A stretch of DNA of 64,000 nucleotides, taken from positions 1-64,000 of the forward strand of contig JAUXMV010000065.1 in the NCBI GenBank assembly GCA_030683155.1. Direction: 5' to 3'. The DNA is from Bacteroidales bacterium (GTDB lineage: Bacteria > Bacteroidota > Bacteroidia > Bacteroidales > F082). The notes beneath the pieces are model-generated. The model saw only the letters and a program-made list of their open reading frames with translations, had not been told where the DNA came from and did no database searches. The position numbers were made by a program, and so were the translations under genes. Of this stretch, positions 18,477-28,057 are shown piece by piece (position 1 is the stretch's first letter; each line of letters starts with the position of its first letter).

Positions 18477-19328
18477 ATGACAATCAGAAAAAGCCTTTTT
18501 AGTTTAGCGCTTTCAGTTGGAATATTTCTTTTCACCTTTCAAAGCAGCGCACAGACAAGAACTGTTGGCGCTTTTATGGTGGACGAAACGGAGCTTTATG
18601 CTATGACAAAGCAGATGAGCCAGTTTTTTAGCCGTTTCAACAATGAAGAGGATCAGTTTGGAAAGAAATACCATTTTAATTCACCTGAATATCGAAACAA
18701 CGAAAAGCGCAAACAACTGCTGCCATTGCTCTTCGACAAGGAAAATCTGCGCACATCAAGCGCCTTGAAAGACTTTTTTATCGATGACCTTACAACTCCA
18801 AAAGACACAAATTTCATGGAGTTTCTTGGTGGTCGATGGTATTCGGAAGTGTCGGCCACATTCGAATTTCAGGGCAAGACGGTCAACATCATTATGATAT
18901 TGATGATTGAAAAAGAAAGACTTGGCTCAAAGTGGGTTTTGACAAATGTCTATTTCCCAACTTTTAACCGCATGTTTCCTGCAGGAGAGATTGCTGAAAG
19001 GGAGAAGCATTTTTTGCATCCAATGAGCCATGAGCTCGATTTTATGAATATCCACAAGGCTTTCAGACAACCGGAGGTTATCGATTATTATGCCTCAAAT
19101 AATTTTCGACCCGATTATCTTAGCTTGTTTTTTTATGAAGTAAAACTCGGGCGACTGAAATTTGTAAAAATTGATGAACTGAAATTTCATATTTTTCAAA
19201 TTAATAACTGGTATTTTGAGGTTTCATGGTTCAACAGAAAAGGCAATAACAGCGGCTGGTTGATTTCAAACCTCATGTATGTTACCGAATTAGAAAAAGA
19301 ATCATTACTTAAGTTTTACGAACCATGA
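18477..19328 (+). CDS. Exported protein of unknown function
   Basis: 283 residues, with a signal peptide ending near FQSSAQ. The mature protein begins with VDETELYAMTKQMSQFFSRFN and contains a beta-rich middle (FLGGRWYSEVSATFEFQ, VNIIMILMIEKERLG). No known catalytic motif is seen. TATTTTTG at 18451-18458 looks like a -7 promoter element and would give a leader of only about 12 nt, so the ATG at 18477 is preferred to a TTG 21 bp earlier. Its stop overlaps the start of the LRR gene by 4 bp (ATGA), which indicates translational coupling and a shared role. Confidence 0.65.
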   Translation: MTIRKSLFSLALSVGIFLFTFQSSAQTRTVGAFMVDETELYAMTKQMSQFFSRFNNEEDQFGKKYHFNSPEYRNNEKRKQLLPLLFDKENLRTSSALKDFFIDDLTTPKDTNFMEFLGGRWYSEVSATFEFQGKTVNIIMILMIEKERLGSKWVLTNVYFPTFNRMFPAGEIAEREKHFLHPMSHELDFMNIHKAFRQPEVIDYYASNNFRPDYLSLFFYEVKLGRLKFVKIDELKFHIFQINNWYFEVSWFNRKGNNSGWLISNLMYVTELEKESLLKFYEP

Positions 19329-21994
19329 TAAAATTTTACAGAACATCGGTTTTCCTGCTTGGCTTTTTATTTTTAAGCATCATTTTGCATGGCCAAAACA
19401 AGCAGGAATGGGCAGTAAGTGTTGAAGATATGGAGGAATACCGCGAGCAGACCAGAATGCTGATAAAGTATTTTGAAGGAACCCTGAATTTTTTAGGTGA
19501 CCCTGCTTCAACGATTCAGGAAAAGGATATCATTATCAATCAAAGCTACGATAAAATTTTTGTGAATGATCTGGTTCAAATTGAAGACGACCTTGATGAA
19601 AACCGCGATGTACCTGTAAATAAAGATGTAAGAGCCTACTTAAAAGATGTCGACTTCTTTTTTCGTTCTGTGACATTCAACTTCGACATTCAAACCATTG
19701 AACCTTTGATAAGCGAAAACGGCGCTATCTATTTCAAGGTGACCTTAATGCGACAAATCAACGCAAGATCGATTACCGGCGACACGATAAATTCTTCGCG
19801 CCTTCGTTTTTTTGAAGTGAATCTCGACCCCTTTAAAAAAGACCTTCGCATAGCCAGTTACTACACAACCAAATTGAATGAAAAGGAAGAATTGCGGCAT
19901 TGGTGGGCTACAATGCCACAGGTCTGGAAAGATTTTTTTGGAAGTAGTTCGATGGTGTACAACAATATTCCTATGTCACAAATTTTAAAAGTTGAGGATA
20001 ATGCTCTTGTTTTGAACCGTTTGATTGAAGTGGATCGAAAAGGAAGGTTTCTTGTTGCCGGAAATGACACCATTCCTGAATCAGAAAAATCAGTCTTAGG
20101 TGGCAGAAGGCCAGACACTGTTATTGTGCTTCAGGATAAAGTTAAAAGGCTCAAAAAGGACACAATGAAAGTGAATCCATCGGAAGCAGATAACAGACTC
20201 AAACAAATCAGCTTGATGAAGGAAGTAAGCATCGCTAACCGCCCTGAATTTGTCACATTGGAACCATTGTCTCAACTCTCAGATCTCGAAACAGTTGACA
20301 TCAGCTACACGCCTGTTGAAGATCTTACTCCTTTACGAAACCTCAGCCGTCTGCGCACAATAAGCTTATCTGGCACCATGGTGCAAAACCTCACTCCTTT
20401 GCAGTATGCCGGAAATCTGCGCGAAATTCACTGCAACGAAACCAATTTGAACGATATTAGTGTAATGGCCAGTTTCAGGCAACTTGAAAGATTATTTTGC
20501 AGCAACTCAAAGATTCAATCGTTGGATCCTTTATCATCACTTTCAAATCTGAGCATTTTGAAGCTTTCAAAAACGCCTGTTAAGGATTTGACTTCCCTAA
20601 AAAACCTGATCAACCTGCGTATTCTTGACTTGAGTCACACTGCAATCAATGATTTGTCACCTTTAGCAGATCTTACGTCACTTCAGCAACTGAATATTGA
20701 ACATACAGAAGTTTCAAGCATCGAAGCAGTCCGCAATTTAAAGGCGGTAAACATGGTTCAGTTTAGCAATACAAAAGTCAGCGACCTTAGCCCATTGCAG
20801 GAATTACCACTGTTGAAAAGGGTTTACAGCGATAATAATGGAGTTACTGCCGCTATGGCCTCTGTCTTTATGCGCAACAGGCCCGGCGTTTTAGTTGTTT
20901 TTGACTCGGAAGAACTCCTGGCTTGGTGGGGCAATCTGCCAATTTACTGGAGAGCTATTTTCACAGAGCAGTCAGGAATCAGCAACAATCCAGGCACTGA
21001 AGAGCTGCATCAGATGATCAACACACCACGCATTGACCTCAACGGAAATATTTACCTTCAAGAAATGCAGCCACTCAGCAGAATGATTAATCTGCAGGAA
21101 CTTAACATCAGTCGTACCGAAATCACTGATCTTTCTCCATTGACAGGCCTGACGGATTTGCGAAAATTAGATATTTCAAATACACGTATCAGCAAAACGG
21201 ATGCATTGAAAGGAATGTTTTTACTCGAGCATATCAATATCGAAAACACCCGCATCGAAAGCCTTGATGATCTGCATGGTATTTTGAATCTGAAGTTGGT
21301 GCTGGCAGATAAAAGCCGCATCAAGATTGAGGATGTTCTGTCATTAAAAAAAATAAGACCAGAAGCATTGATTGTGTATCAAACCGAAACCCTAAGATTT
21401 TGGTGGAACAATCTGAATGATGAATGGAAAGATGTTCTTGGCAGCAATCTTCCTGCTGGAATAAATCCATCGCCAATTCAGTTGCAAGCGCTCGCCGACA
21501 ACAAGGAAGTGGTTGTGAAAAACCTACTTTCCGTCTATTCCCTTGAACCTCTGATGCCATTGTTGCTGCTCGAAAAACTTACCCTTGCCGGAACGACTGT
21601 CAGCGATCTTTCTCCCTTGAGAGGCCTGAAGCAATTGCGTCAGCTTGAACTTTCTGGCAACCCTATCACCGATTTAAACCCGTTAAAGGAACTGGAACTG
21701 CTCGAACATCTGAATCTGGAAAACACATCGGTTGCAGACCTTTCCCCTATAGCAGGCCTTACTACCCTGAAAACACTCAATATTGGAGGAACCCAGGTGA
21801 GGACGCTTAAAGCATTGGCAACATTGGAAAATCTTGAAGAGCTTTCGGTGTTTAATACCCGCCTTAAAAACCTTAGTCCGGCCGATAAGCTGCCCTCATT
21901 GAAACACATTAAATGTTTCAACACACGTATCAGCAAAAAGACAATCGATAGACTTCGCATCGCCCGTCCGGAATTGAATATATTATACTACTGA
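19325..21994 (+). CDS. Large exported LRR protein with three WW modules
   Basis: 889 residues with a signal peptide (ending near ILHGQ). The N-terminal domain, about 25-190, resembles the two preceding small exported proteins. The rest alternates a module containing a tryptophan pair (W193-W194, W534-W535, W693-W694, each followed by xxxPxxW or xxxxxxW and a hydrophobic turn) with blocks of SDS22-type leucine-rich repeats of about 22 residues (LxxLxxLxLSxTxVxDLSPL). The blocks lie at roughly 270-520, 575-685 and 730-889. LRRs of this type mediate protein binding. No T9SS sorting domain or lipobox is visible, so the protein is probably periplasmic or outer-membrane associated. It overlaps the previous gene by 4 bp. 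Confidence 0.8.
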   Translation: MIKFYRTSVFLLGFLFLSIILHGQNKQEWAVSVEDMEEYREQTRMLIKYFEGTLNFLGDPASTIQEKDIIINQSYDKIFVNDLVQIEDDLDENRDVPVNKDVRAYLKDVDFFFRSVTFNFDIQTIEPLISENGAIYFKVTLMRQINARSITGDTINSSRLRFFEVNLDPFKKDLRIASYYTTKLNEKEELRHWWATMPQVWKDFFGSSSMVYNNIPMSQILKVEDNALVLNRLIEVDRKGRFLVAGNDTIPESEKSVLGGRRPDTVIVLQDKVKRLKKDTMKVNPSEADNRLKQISLMKEVSIANRPEFVTLEPLSQLSDLETVDISYTPVEDLTPLRNLSRLRTISLSGTMVQNLTPLQYAGNLREIHCNETNLNDISVMASFRQLERLFCSNSKIQSLDPLSSLSNLSILKLSKTPVKDLTSLKNLINLRILDLSHTAINDLSPLADLTSLQQLNIEHTEVSSIEAVRNLKAVNMVQFSNTKVSDLSPLQELPLLKRVYSDNNGVTAAMASVFMRNRPGVLVVFDSEELLAWWGNLPIYWRAIFTEQSGISNNPGTEELHQMINTPRIDLNGNIYLQEMQPLSRMINLQELNISRTEITDLSPLTGLTDLRKLDISNTRISKTDALKGMFLLEHINIENTRIESLDDLHGILNLKLVLADKSRIKIEDVLSLKKIRPEALIVYQTETLRFWWNNLNDEWKDVLGSNLPAGINPSPIQLQALADNKEVVVKNLLSVYSLEPLMPLLLLEKLTLAGTTVSDLSPLRGLKQLRQLELSGNPITDLNPLKELELLEHLNLENTSVADLSPIAGLTTLKTLNIGGTQVRTLKALATLENLEELSVFNTRLKNLSPADKLPSLKHIKCFNTRISKKTIDRLRIARPELNILYY

Positions 21995-22288
21995 CAGTCC
22001 TTTAATCCAAAAAATGCCTGATACCGGCTGTTTTCAAGGATTTTTCTCCATTTAGTAAAGAGTAGTACAAACCATAAAAAGGTTTTGACTGTACAATTGT
22101 TCTATTTTCTTAGGTGCAAAAATTTATCACTTTGCAAAAACTAATAAACACTAAAACAACATTTTTATTCATTTCGTATTGATTTTGTTTAACTTTAGGC
22201 CGACAAAGCTGTGGTAAATAATACAAACCATTATTTTGTAAAAATATTTCCATAAACATTTGTAAATGAACCCTAAAACAATAGTGCC
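21995..22288. other. Intergenic region before leucine operon
   Basis: About 294 AT-rich bases with no gene. TAACTTTA at 22190-22197 is a weak -7-like sequence without a good partner. No clear terminator for the LRR gene was found. Confidence 0.4.
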
Positions 22289-23896
22289 TTGTACACATTA
22301 AAAACAAAAATTGATGTCCGATCTGCAGAATTTCTACAAAACAGGAACAACTTTCTGAAAATCCTGTCCGATTTCAAAGCTGTTCAAAGTCAGGTCACAA
22401 AAGGTGGAAGCGATGCCGCCATTGCAAAGCATAAAGAGCGCAATAAACTCCTCGCCCGTGAACGCATCAACTTGCTTATCGATCCTAATACTCCCTTTTT
22501 AGAGCTTTCATCTCTCGCCTCCTATGGTCTATACGACAATGGGTTTCCTTCAGCAGGGATAGCTACAGGAGTTGGAGTTATTCATGGACGCGAAACGGTT
22601 ATCATCGCCAACGACGCTACTGTTAAAGGTGGAACCTATATGCAGTACACCATCAAAAAGCATTTGCGCGCACAGGAAATTGCCATGGAAAACAACCTGC
22701 CCTGCGTCTATATTGTTGATTCGGGCGGCGCCTTTTTGCCTGAACAGGATACTGTTTTCCCTGACAGGGACCACTTCGGATGTTTCTTTTACAATCAGGC
22801 ACGCATGTCTGCCATGGGAATCCCTCAGATAGCAATGGTGATGGGGTCTTGCACTGCTGGCGGAGCATATGTTCCGGCCATGAGCGATGAAACAATCATC
22901 GTAAAAAACCAGGGAACCATTTTTTTGGGAGGCCCTCCACTCGTTAAAGCCGCTACAGGTGAAGAGGTTACAGCCGAAGAATTAGGTGGCGCTGATGTGC
23001 ACACTTCAGTTTCTGGTGTGGCCGACCATCTGGCTGAAAACGAAACACATGCGATTGCCATTTGCCGCAATATTTTTGAAACATTGAAACCACCGTCAAA
23101 GCAGTTGCTCGACCTCCAAACCCCTGAACCTCCACTGTATGACCCTGTTGAGCTTTATGGTCTTGCACCTGTTGACCTTCGCAAAATCCTTGACCCACGT
23201 GAAATTATCATGCGCATGGTTGATGGAAGTCGTTTTCAGGAGTTCAAGGCACGTTATGCAACCACGGTGGTTACGGGCTTTGCCTACATCATGGGGTTTC
23301 CGGTTGGTATCATCGCCAATTTTGGTGTCCTTTTCAGTGAATCTGCACTCAAAGTGACACACTTTATTGAGCTCTGCACTTCAAGAAAAATCCCGTTGGT
23401 TTTTCTGCAGAATATCACCGGTTTTATGGTTGGTAAAGAGTTTGAACGTGGAGGAATTGCAAAAGACGGTGCTAAAATGGTTCACGCAGTTTCCAATGCC
23501 AATGTTCCGAAATTTACAGTAATCTTTGGAGGCTCTTTTGGTGCTGGAAATTATGGTATGGCAGGAAGGGCTTTCGGGCCAAGATTGCTTTTTATGTGGC
23601 CCAACGCAAAAATTTCTGTCATGGGCGGTGAGCAGGCAGCCACTGTTTTAGTAACAGTGAAACAAGATCAGTACCGCGAAAGAGGGCAGGAGATGCCGCA
23701 GGAAGAGTTGGAAAAACTTCGCAAAACCATTCTGGATAAGTATGAGCGGGAGGGTTCAGCTTATTATAGTACAGCCCGACTTTGGGACGATGGCATCATC
23801 GATCCCGTCGACACAAGAAAAATGCTGGCAATAGGTATTGCTATGTCTGTAAACAAACCTTATCCTGAACAGCAGTTTGGGGTATTCAGAATGTAG
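22289..23896 (+). CDS. liuB: Methylcrotonyl-CoA carboxylase beta subunit
   Basis: This carboxyltransferase subunit of a biotin-dependent acyl-CoA carboxylase has 535 residues. Sequence blocks such as [26 protein letters not shown]-type text, [29 protein letters not shown] and the late [19 protein letters not shown] follow methylcrotonyl-CoA carboxylase (MccB/LiuB) more closely than propionyl-CoA carboxylase. It would act with the alpha subunit at 24700-26700 in leucine breakdown. The start is a TTG at 22289, since the family N-terminus ([10 protein letters not shown]) begins right there and no ATG is in frame upstream. It is the first gene of a four-gene operon. Confidence 0.88.
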   Translation: MYTLKTKIDVRSAEFLQNRNNFLKILSDFKAVQSQVTKGGSDAAIAKHKERNKLLARERINLLIDPNTPFLELSSLASYGLYDNGFPSAGIATGVGVIHGRETVIIANDATVKGGTYMQYTIKKHLRAQEIAMENNLPCVYIVDSGGAFLPEQDTVFPDRDHFGCFFYNQARMSAMGIPQIAMVMGSCTAGGAYVPAMSDETIIVKNQGTIFLGGPPLVKAATGEEVTAEELGGADVHTSVSGVADHLAENETHAIAICRNIFETLKPPSKQLLDLQTPEPPLYDPVELYGLAPVDLRKILDPREIIMRMVDGSRFQEFKARYATTVVTGFAYIMGFPVGIIANFGVLFSESALKVTHFIELCTSRKIPLVFLQNITGFMVGKEFERGGIAKDGAKMVHAVSNANVPKFTVIFGGSFGAGNYGMAGRAFGPRLLFMWPNAKISVMGGEQAATVLVTVKQDQYRERGQEMPQEELEKLRKTILDKYEREGSAYYSTARLWDDGIIDPVDTRKMLAIGIAMSVNKPYPEQQFGVFRM

Positions 23897-23900
23897 AAGC

Positions 23901-24695
23901 ATGGAAACATTTCAAACAATCCGCACCGAACAACAACAGGCTGTTTACACGATATGGCTCAACAGACCTGAAAAACACAACGCTCTTAATCAGCTAATGA
24001 TAAGCGAGTTGACTCAGGCTTTTGAAATCGGTGGAAATACAGAATCTGTTCGTGTGATAGTGCTGCGGGGAACAGGAAAATCTTTTTGCGCCGGTGCCGA
24101 TTTGCAATATATGCACGACATAAGCGCTTTCGGTCCGGAAGAAAATGCCGCTGACGCCATGAAACTGGCAAGCCTTTTCGAAAAGATTTACCAATGTCCT
24201 AAACCCGTCATAGCAATCCTTCATGGAGCGGTTTATGGTGGCGCAAACGGCCTGTCAGCTGCTGCCGACATCGTACTCGCTCATGAAGAAACCGTTTTTG
24301 CCTTTAGCGAAGTGAAACTTGGAATAACACCGGCTACAATTTCTCCTTATGTAATCAGACGTTGCGGACAGGCTGCAGCGCGCGAACTAATGCTTACCGG
24401 ACGAAAATTTACTGCGCAGGAAGCCTACCGGTTTTTGCTTGTCAATTTGATTTTTACAGAGGAAACGCTGGAGGCACAACTGCAGTTTTATTCAGGTCAT
24501 TTGCATAGCGCTGCTCCCGGAGCAGTGTCGTCGTGCAAACAACTCATACATGATGTGTCAACTTCAACACTTAGTACGGACGAAATGATGAAGGACACAG
24601 CTTCGCGCATTGCCTTTCAACGTGCTTCTGCCGAAGGTAAGGAAGGAATTAAGGCGTTTTTAGACAAAAGGAAACCAAACTGGATAATCGAATAA
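23901..24695 (+). CDS. liuC: Enoyl-CoA hydratase, probably methylglutaconyl-CoA
   Basis: This crotonase-fold protein has 264 residues from the ATG at 23901, 4 bp after the carboxylase beta stop. The CoA-binding/oxyanion segments are FCAGADLQYM and AVYGGANGLSAAADIVLA. In the hydratase subfamily glutamates usually follow these loops; FSEVKLGI is conserved. Its place between the two carboxylase subunits indicates hydration of 3-methylglutaconyl-CoA to HMG-CoA, the step after carboxylation in leucine degradation. Substrate is inferred from context; the fold is secure. Confidence 0.85.
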   Translation: METFQTIRTEQQQAVYTIWLNRPEKHNALNQLMISELTQAFEIGGNTESVRVIVLRGTGKSFCAGADLQYMHDISAFGPEENAADAMKLASLFEKIYQCPKPVIAILHGAVYGGANGLSAAADIVLAHEETVFAFSEVKLGITPATISPYVIRRCGQAAARELMLTGRKFTAQEAYRFLLVNLIFTEETLEAQLQFYSGHLHSAAPGAVSSCKQLIHDVSTSTLSTDEMMKDTASRIAFQRASAEGKEGIKAFLDKRKPNWIIE

Positions 24696-24699
24696 TCGT

Positions 24700-26700
24700 A
24701 TGACAATCCGTAAAATCAATAAAGTTCTCATTGCCAACAGAGGAGAGATAGCTGTGCGTGTGATCAAAACGCTGCAAAAAATGAATATCAGTTCTGTTGC
24801 TGTTTTTTCTTCTCATGACGAACACTTATGGTATACCCGCCTTGCTGACGAAGCCTGGCCACTGGGCGAAGGAACCCTGAAAGAAACCTATCTGAACATC
24901 GATAAAATTATCAGCATCGCTTTGAGCTGTGGCGCTGAGGCTATTCATCCCGGTTATGGATTTCTTTCTGAAAACCCTGACTTTGCTCAGGCTTGCGAAC
25001 AAAACGGACTCATTTTTATTGGCCCTGATGCCAATACCATTCGCCTGATGGGCAATAAAATTGCTGCCAGAAATATTGCAGTTCAAAATGGACTTCCTGT
25101 CACAAAAGGACTCACCGGAGAGGTAGATGAATTGCTTCAGCAAGCCGACAGCCTTCCATTTCCAGTTTTGGTGAAAGCAGCTGCAGGTGGTGGAGGAAAG
25201 GGCATGCGTATTGTCCACGATAGCGCCTCTCTGGAAGCTATTTTGCAGAGCACTTCACGCGAAGCGGAGAGCTATTTCGGCGACGGGACTGTTTATATAG
25301 AACAGTTTATCGAAGAACCCCGCCATATTGAGGTGCAGGTTTTAGGCGATGGCAAGGGAAATCTTATTCACCTTTACGAACGTGAATGCAGTATTCAGCG
25401 GCGGTATCAGAAAATTATTGAGGAATCACCTTCTCCGACACTCACTCCCGAATTGCGCGAAAAAATGGGTGCCGCTGCTGTGAAACTTTGTTCTGCCATA
25501 GGATATCGCTCCGCTGGAACGATAGAATTTCTTGTTGATAAAAACCTGAATTTCTATTTCCTTGAAATGAATACGCGCATTCAGGTAGAGCATCCCGTCA
25601 CAGAATTGGTGACAGGATACGATTTGGTGGAAGAGCAGCTGATGATTGCTCAGGGCTATCCATTGCGCATAGTTCAGCAGGAAGTGCGTCAAAACGGACA
25701 TGCCATTGAATGCAGAATTTATGCTGAAGATCCTGCCGCCGGGTTTTTGCCTTCACCCGGAATGATTCGTTTATATGCTGAACCAGAGCAACCTTTTTTG
25801 CGTATCGACAGCAGTTTAAATGAAGCTGCGGAAGTGATGAGCTTCTTCGATCCAATGATCAGTAAGCTTGTAGCATGGGGCGAAACACGAAATCTGGCCC
25901 TGCAACGTGCTGCCAAAGCACTCGAAATGTACGCAATTCATGGCATTCAGACGAACATCCTTTATCTGCAGCAGTTGCTCAATCACCCAAAGTTTATCGA
26001 CAACAAAATAAGCACAGGTTTTTGTGACCAAGCCACAGCAGAAATTCTTGAAAGCATTGAACTGAAACATTCAGAAGCTAATCTAACACCTTCAATTGCT
26101 GCTTTTTTGTTGCATGATTTTAACAAAAACTTCCTTGAAGGGGTTAGCAACATCTGGGAAGAAATTGGCTACTGGCGCCACAGCATGAGTTTTGATCTTG
26201 AAGCTGATGGTAAAATTTTCGCTATCGAACCAACCAAAATAGCTGAAGGGAAATTAAATGTTACGATTTCAGGAAAAGCCTGTATGCTGCAGATGCGATC
26301 GTTTTCAAGTGGTCACTTGAAGTTTGAATTCAACAGTATTCCGCACACTGCTTTTATTTCTGAAGATACCGAAGGCTATCATATCGTTCAATTGAATGGA
26401 TTGATTCATCGCATGATACGCCTCGATCAGTTGAATAACAGTCTCGACCACGCTCACCTTTCCGGTGGTGAAGGTGACGGAAACCTTTTTTCACCCATGC
26501 CGGGAAAAGTTATCCAAATTAATGTAAAAGAAGGCGAGTCCGTGAACAGAGGGACGATCTTAATTGTTGTAGAAGCAATGAAAATGGAAAACAATATTGT
26601 GTCACCAGGAAAAGCCATTGTAGAGAAAATTAATGTTAAAGTAGGAGATATGGTTGACAATCAGACACAACTGATCCATTTGAATGAAATTGAAGATTAA
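24700..26700 (+). CDS. liuD: Methylcrotonyl-CoA carboxylase alpha (biotin) subunit
   Basis: 666 residues in the order biotin carboxylase N-domain (KVLIANRGEIAVRVI), ATP-grasp (PVLVKAAAGGGGKGMRIV; EMNTRIQVEHPVTE), C-domain, a linker, and a C-terminal biotinyl domain with VEAMKMENN, so the biotinylated lysine is K628. It carboxylates biotin for transfer by the beta subunit at 22289. It starts 4 bp after the hydratase stop. With beta and hydratase this gives a methylcrotonyl-CoA carboxylase cluster. Propionyl-CoA or geranyl-CoA carboxylase are the alternatives, and the beta sequence argues for methylcrotonyl. Confidence 0.9.
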   Translation: MTIRKINKVLIANRGEIAVRVIKTLQKMNISSVAVFSSHDEHLWYTRLADEAWPLGEGTLKETYLNIDKIISIALSCGAEAIHPGYGFLSENPDFAQACEQNGLIFIGPDANTIRLMGNKIAARNIAVQNGLPVTKGLTGEVDELLQQADSLPFPVLVKAAAGGGGKGMRIVHDSASLEAILQSTSREAESYFGDGTVYIEQFIEEPRHIEVQVLGDGKGNLIHLYERECSIQRRYQKIIEESPSPTLTPELREKMGAAAVKLCSAIGYRSAGTIEFLVDKNLNFYFLEMNTRIQVEHPVTELVTGYDLVEEQLMIAQGYPLRIVQQEVRQNGHAIECRIYAEDPAAGFLPSPGMIRLYAEPEQPFLRIDSSLNEAAEVMSFFDPMISKLVAWGETRNLALQRAAKALEMYAIHGIQTNILYLQQLLNHPKFIDNKISTGFCDQATAEILESIELKHSEANLTPSIAAFLLHDFNKNFLEGVSNIWEEIGYWRHSMSFDLEADGKIFAIEPTKIAEGKLNVTISGKACMLQMRSFSSGHLKFEFNSIPHTAFISEDTEGYHIVQLNGLIHRMIRLDQLNNSLDHAHLSGGEGDGNLFSPMPGKVIQINVKEGESVNRGTILIVVEAMKMENNIVSPGKAIVEKINVKVGDMVDNQTQLIHLNEIED

Positions 26701-26718
26701 AAACAAAACAAAAACACC

Positions 26719-27864
26719 ATGAATTTCGACCTCACCGAAGAACATAAGATGATCAGAGAAACCGTTCGCGAATTTGCCGAACGTGAGATCAAGCCTGTTG
26801 CGCAAGAACTGGATGAAAAAGCTGAGTTTTCAATTTCACTCACCAAACGCATGGGCGACTTAGGGCTTTTTGGAATGTATCTGCCTGAGAAATATGGCGG
26901 TCAAGGCCTTGACACATTATCGTATATAATTGCTGTTGAAGAACTTGCACGTATTGACGGCTCTCATGCTGCAACCTTGGCAGCACATAATTCTTTGGGT
27001 ATCGGGCCAATTTATTATTATGGCACTGAAGAACAAAAAAGTAAATTTCTGCCAAAACTTTGTACCGGTGATGCCATATGGAGTTTTGGCCTGACTGAGC
27101 CGGGAGCCGGCAGCGATTCGCGCGGTTCAAAAACGACGGCTATTCTTGAAAATGACCAATGGATCATTAACGGATCAAAAATATTTATCACCAATGGTGC
27201 TTCAGAAATAAGTATTGGTTCTACAGTACAGGCTGTTTACGGCAATGTCGATGGTAAAAAACAGTTTACCACGATCATCGTTGAAAAAGATACTCCCGGT
27301 TTCACAAGAAGGGCAATGCACAACAAAATGATGTGGCGCGCTTCTGACACAGCAGAGCTTTTCTTTGATGATGTAAGAGTTCCAAAGGAAAATTTATTGG
27401 GAGAGATAGGTCAGGGATCAAAAATTATGCTTTCTACACTCGATGCCGGTCGGCTCTCTATAGCTGCAATGGGTTTGGGGGCAGCTCAGGGAGCATACGA
27501 GCTTGCTCTGGCTTATGCAAAAGAACGCAAACAATTTGGACAGCCTATCTCGAAATTTCAAATAATTTCTTTCAAGCTGGCCGACATGGCGATGAAAATT
27601 GAGCTTGCCCGCAACTTGCTTTACAAAGCCTGTTGGTTAAAAGACGAAAACCGTCCCTTTGCGCTCGAAGCTGCCATGTCAAAACTCTATTGTTCCGAAA
27701 TTGCAAAAGAAGTCGCTGACGAAGCAGTTCAAATTCATGGAGGCTACGGCCTGATGAAGGATTACCCAGTTGAGCGCTTTTATCGCGATCAGCGCTTGTT
27801 GCAAATTGGGGAAGGAACTTCTGAGATTCAGCGTCTTGTAATTTCCAGGCTTATCGGTTGCTGA
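26719..27864 (+). CDS. Acyl-CoA dehydrogenase, short-chain type
   Basis: This FAD-dependent acyl-CoA dehydrogenase of 381 residues passes electrons to ETF. The signature FGLTEPGAGSD and the C-terminal QIHGGYGLMKDYPVERFYRD are present. The catalytic base appears to be E365 in GEGTSEIQR, the short/medium-chain position. The site of the isovaleryl-CoA dehydrogenase base is G244 in LDAGRL (LDLER in that enzyme). Position in the leucine operon suggests isovaleryl-CoA, but residues point to a butyryl-CoA-like enzyme. It starts 18 bp after the carboxylase alpha gene, so it is cotranscribed. Confidence 0.88.
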   Translation: MNFDLTEEHKMIRETVREFAEREIKPVAQELDEKAEFSISLTKRMGDLGLFGMYLPEKYGGQGLDTLSYIIAVEELARIDGSHAATLAAHNSLGIGPIYYYGTEEQKSKFLPKLCTGDAIWSFGLTEPGAGSDSRGSKTTAILENDQWIINGSKIFITNGASEISIGSTVQAVYGNVDGKKQFTTIIVEKDTPGFTRRAMHNKMMWRASDTAELFFDDVRVPKENLLGEIGQGSKIMLSTLDAGRLSIAAMGLGAAQGAYELALAYAKERKQFGQPISKFQIISFKLADMAMKIELARNLLYKACWLKDENRPFALEAAMSKLYCSEIAKEVADEAVQIHGGYGLMKDYPVERFYRDQRLLQIGEGTSEIQRLVISRLIGC

Positions 27865-28057
27865 CACACTGATAATAGTTTTTTGGTTCAACAACTATCA
27901 ATCCCGAAGGGTTTTTATAGAAAATTTCTAAAGTTGTAATTGGCTTTTTAAGTTTTTATCCGGATGATTGCAAAGACATGTAAAATTGTGTCTGAATCAG
28001 CTGTCATGCTTATACTATAATTCACTATTTTCGCACTTTCAATACCCTTTGCAAGTG

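Noticed and set aside
26719-27864. Isovaleryl-CoA dehydrogenase (liuA) as a firm call
   Set aside because: Operon position fits, but the catalytic base is in the short-chain position and the isovaleryl-type site is glycine, so the symbol was withheld.
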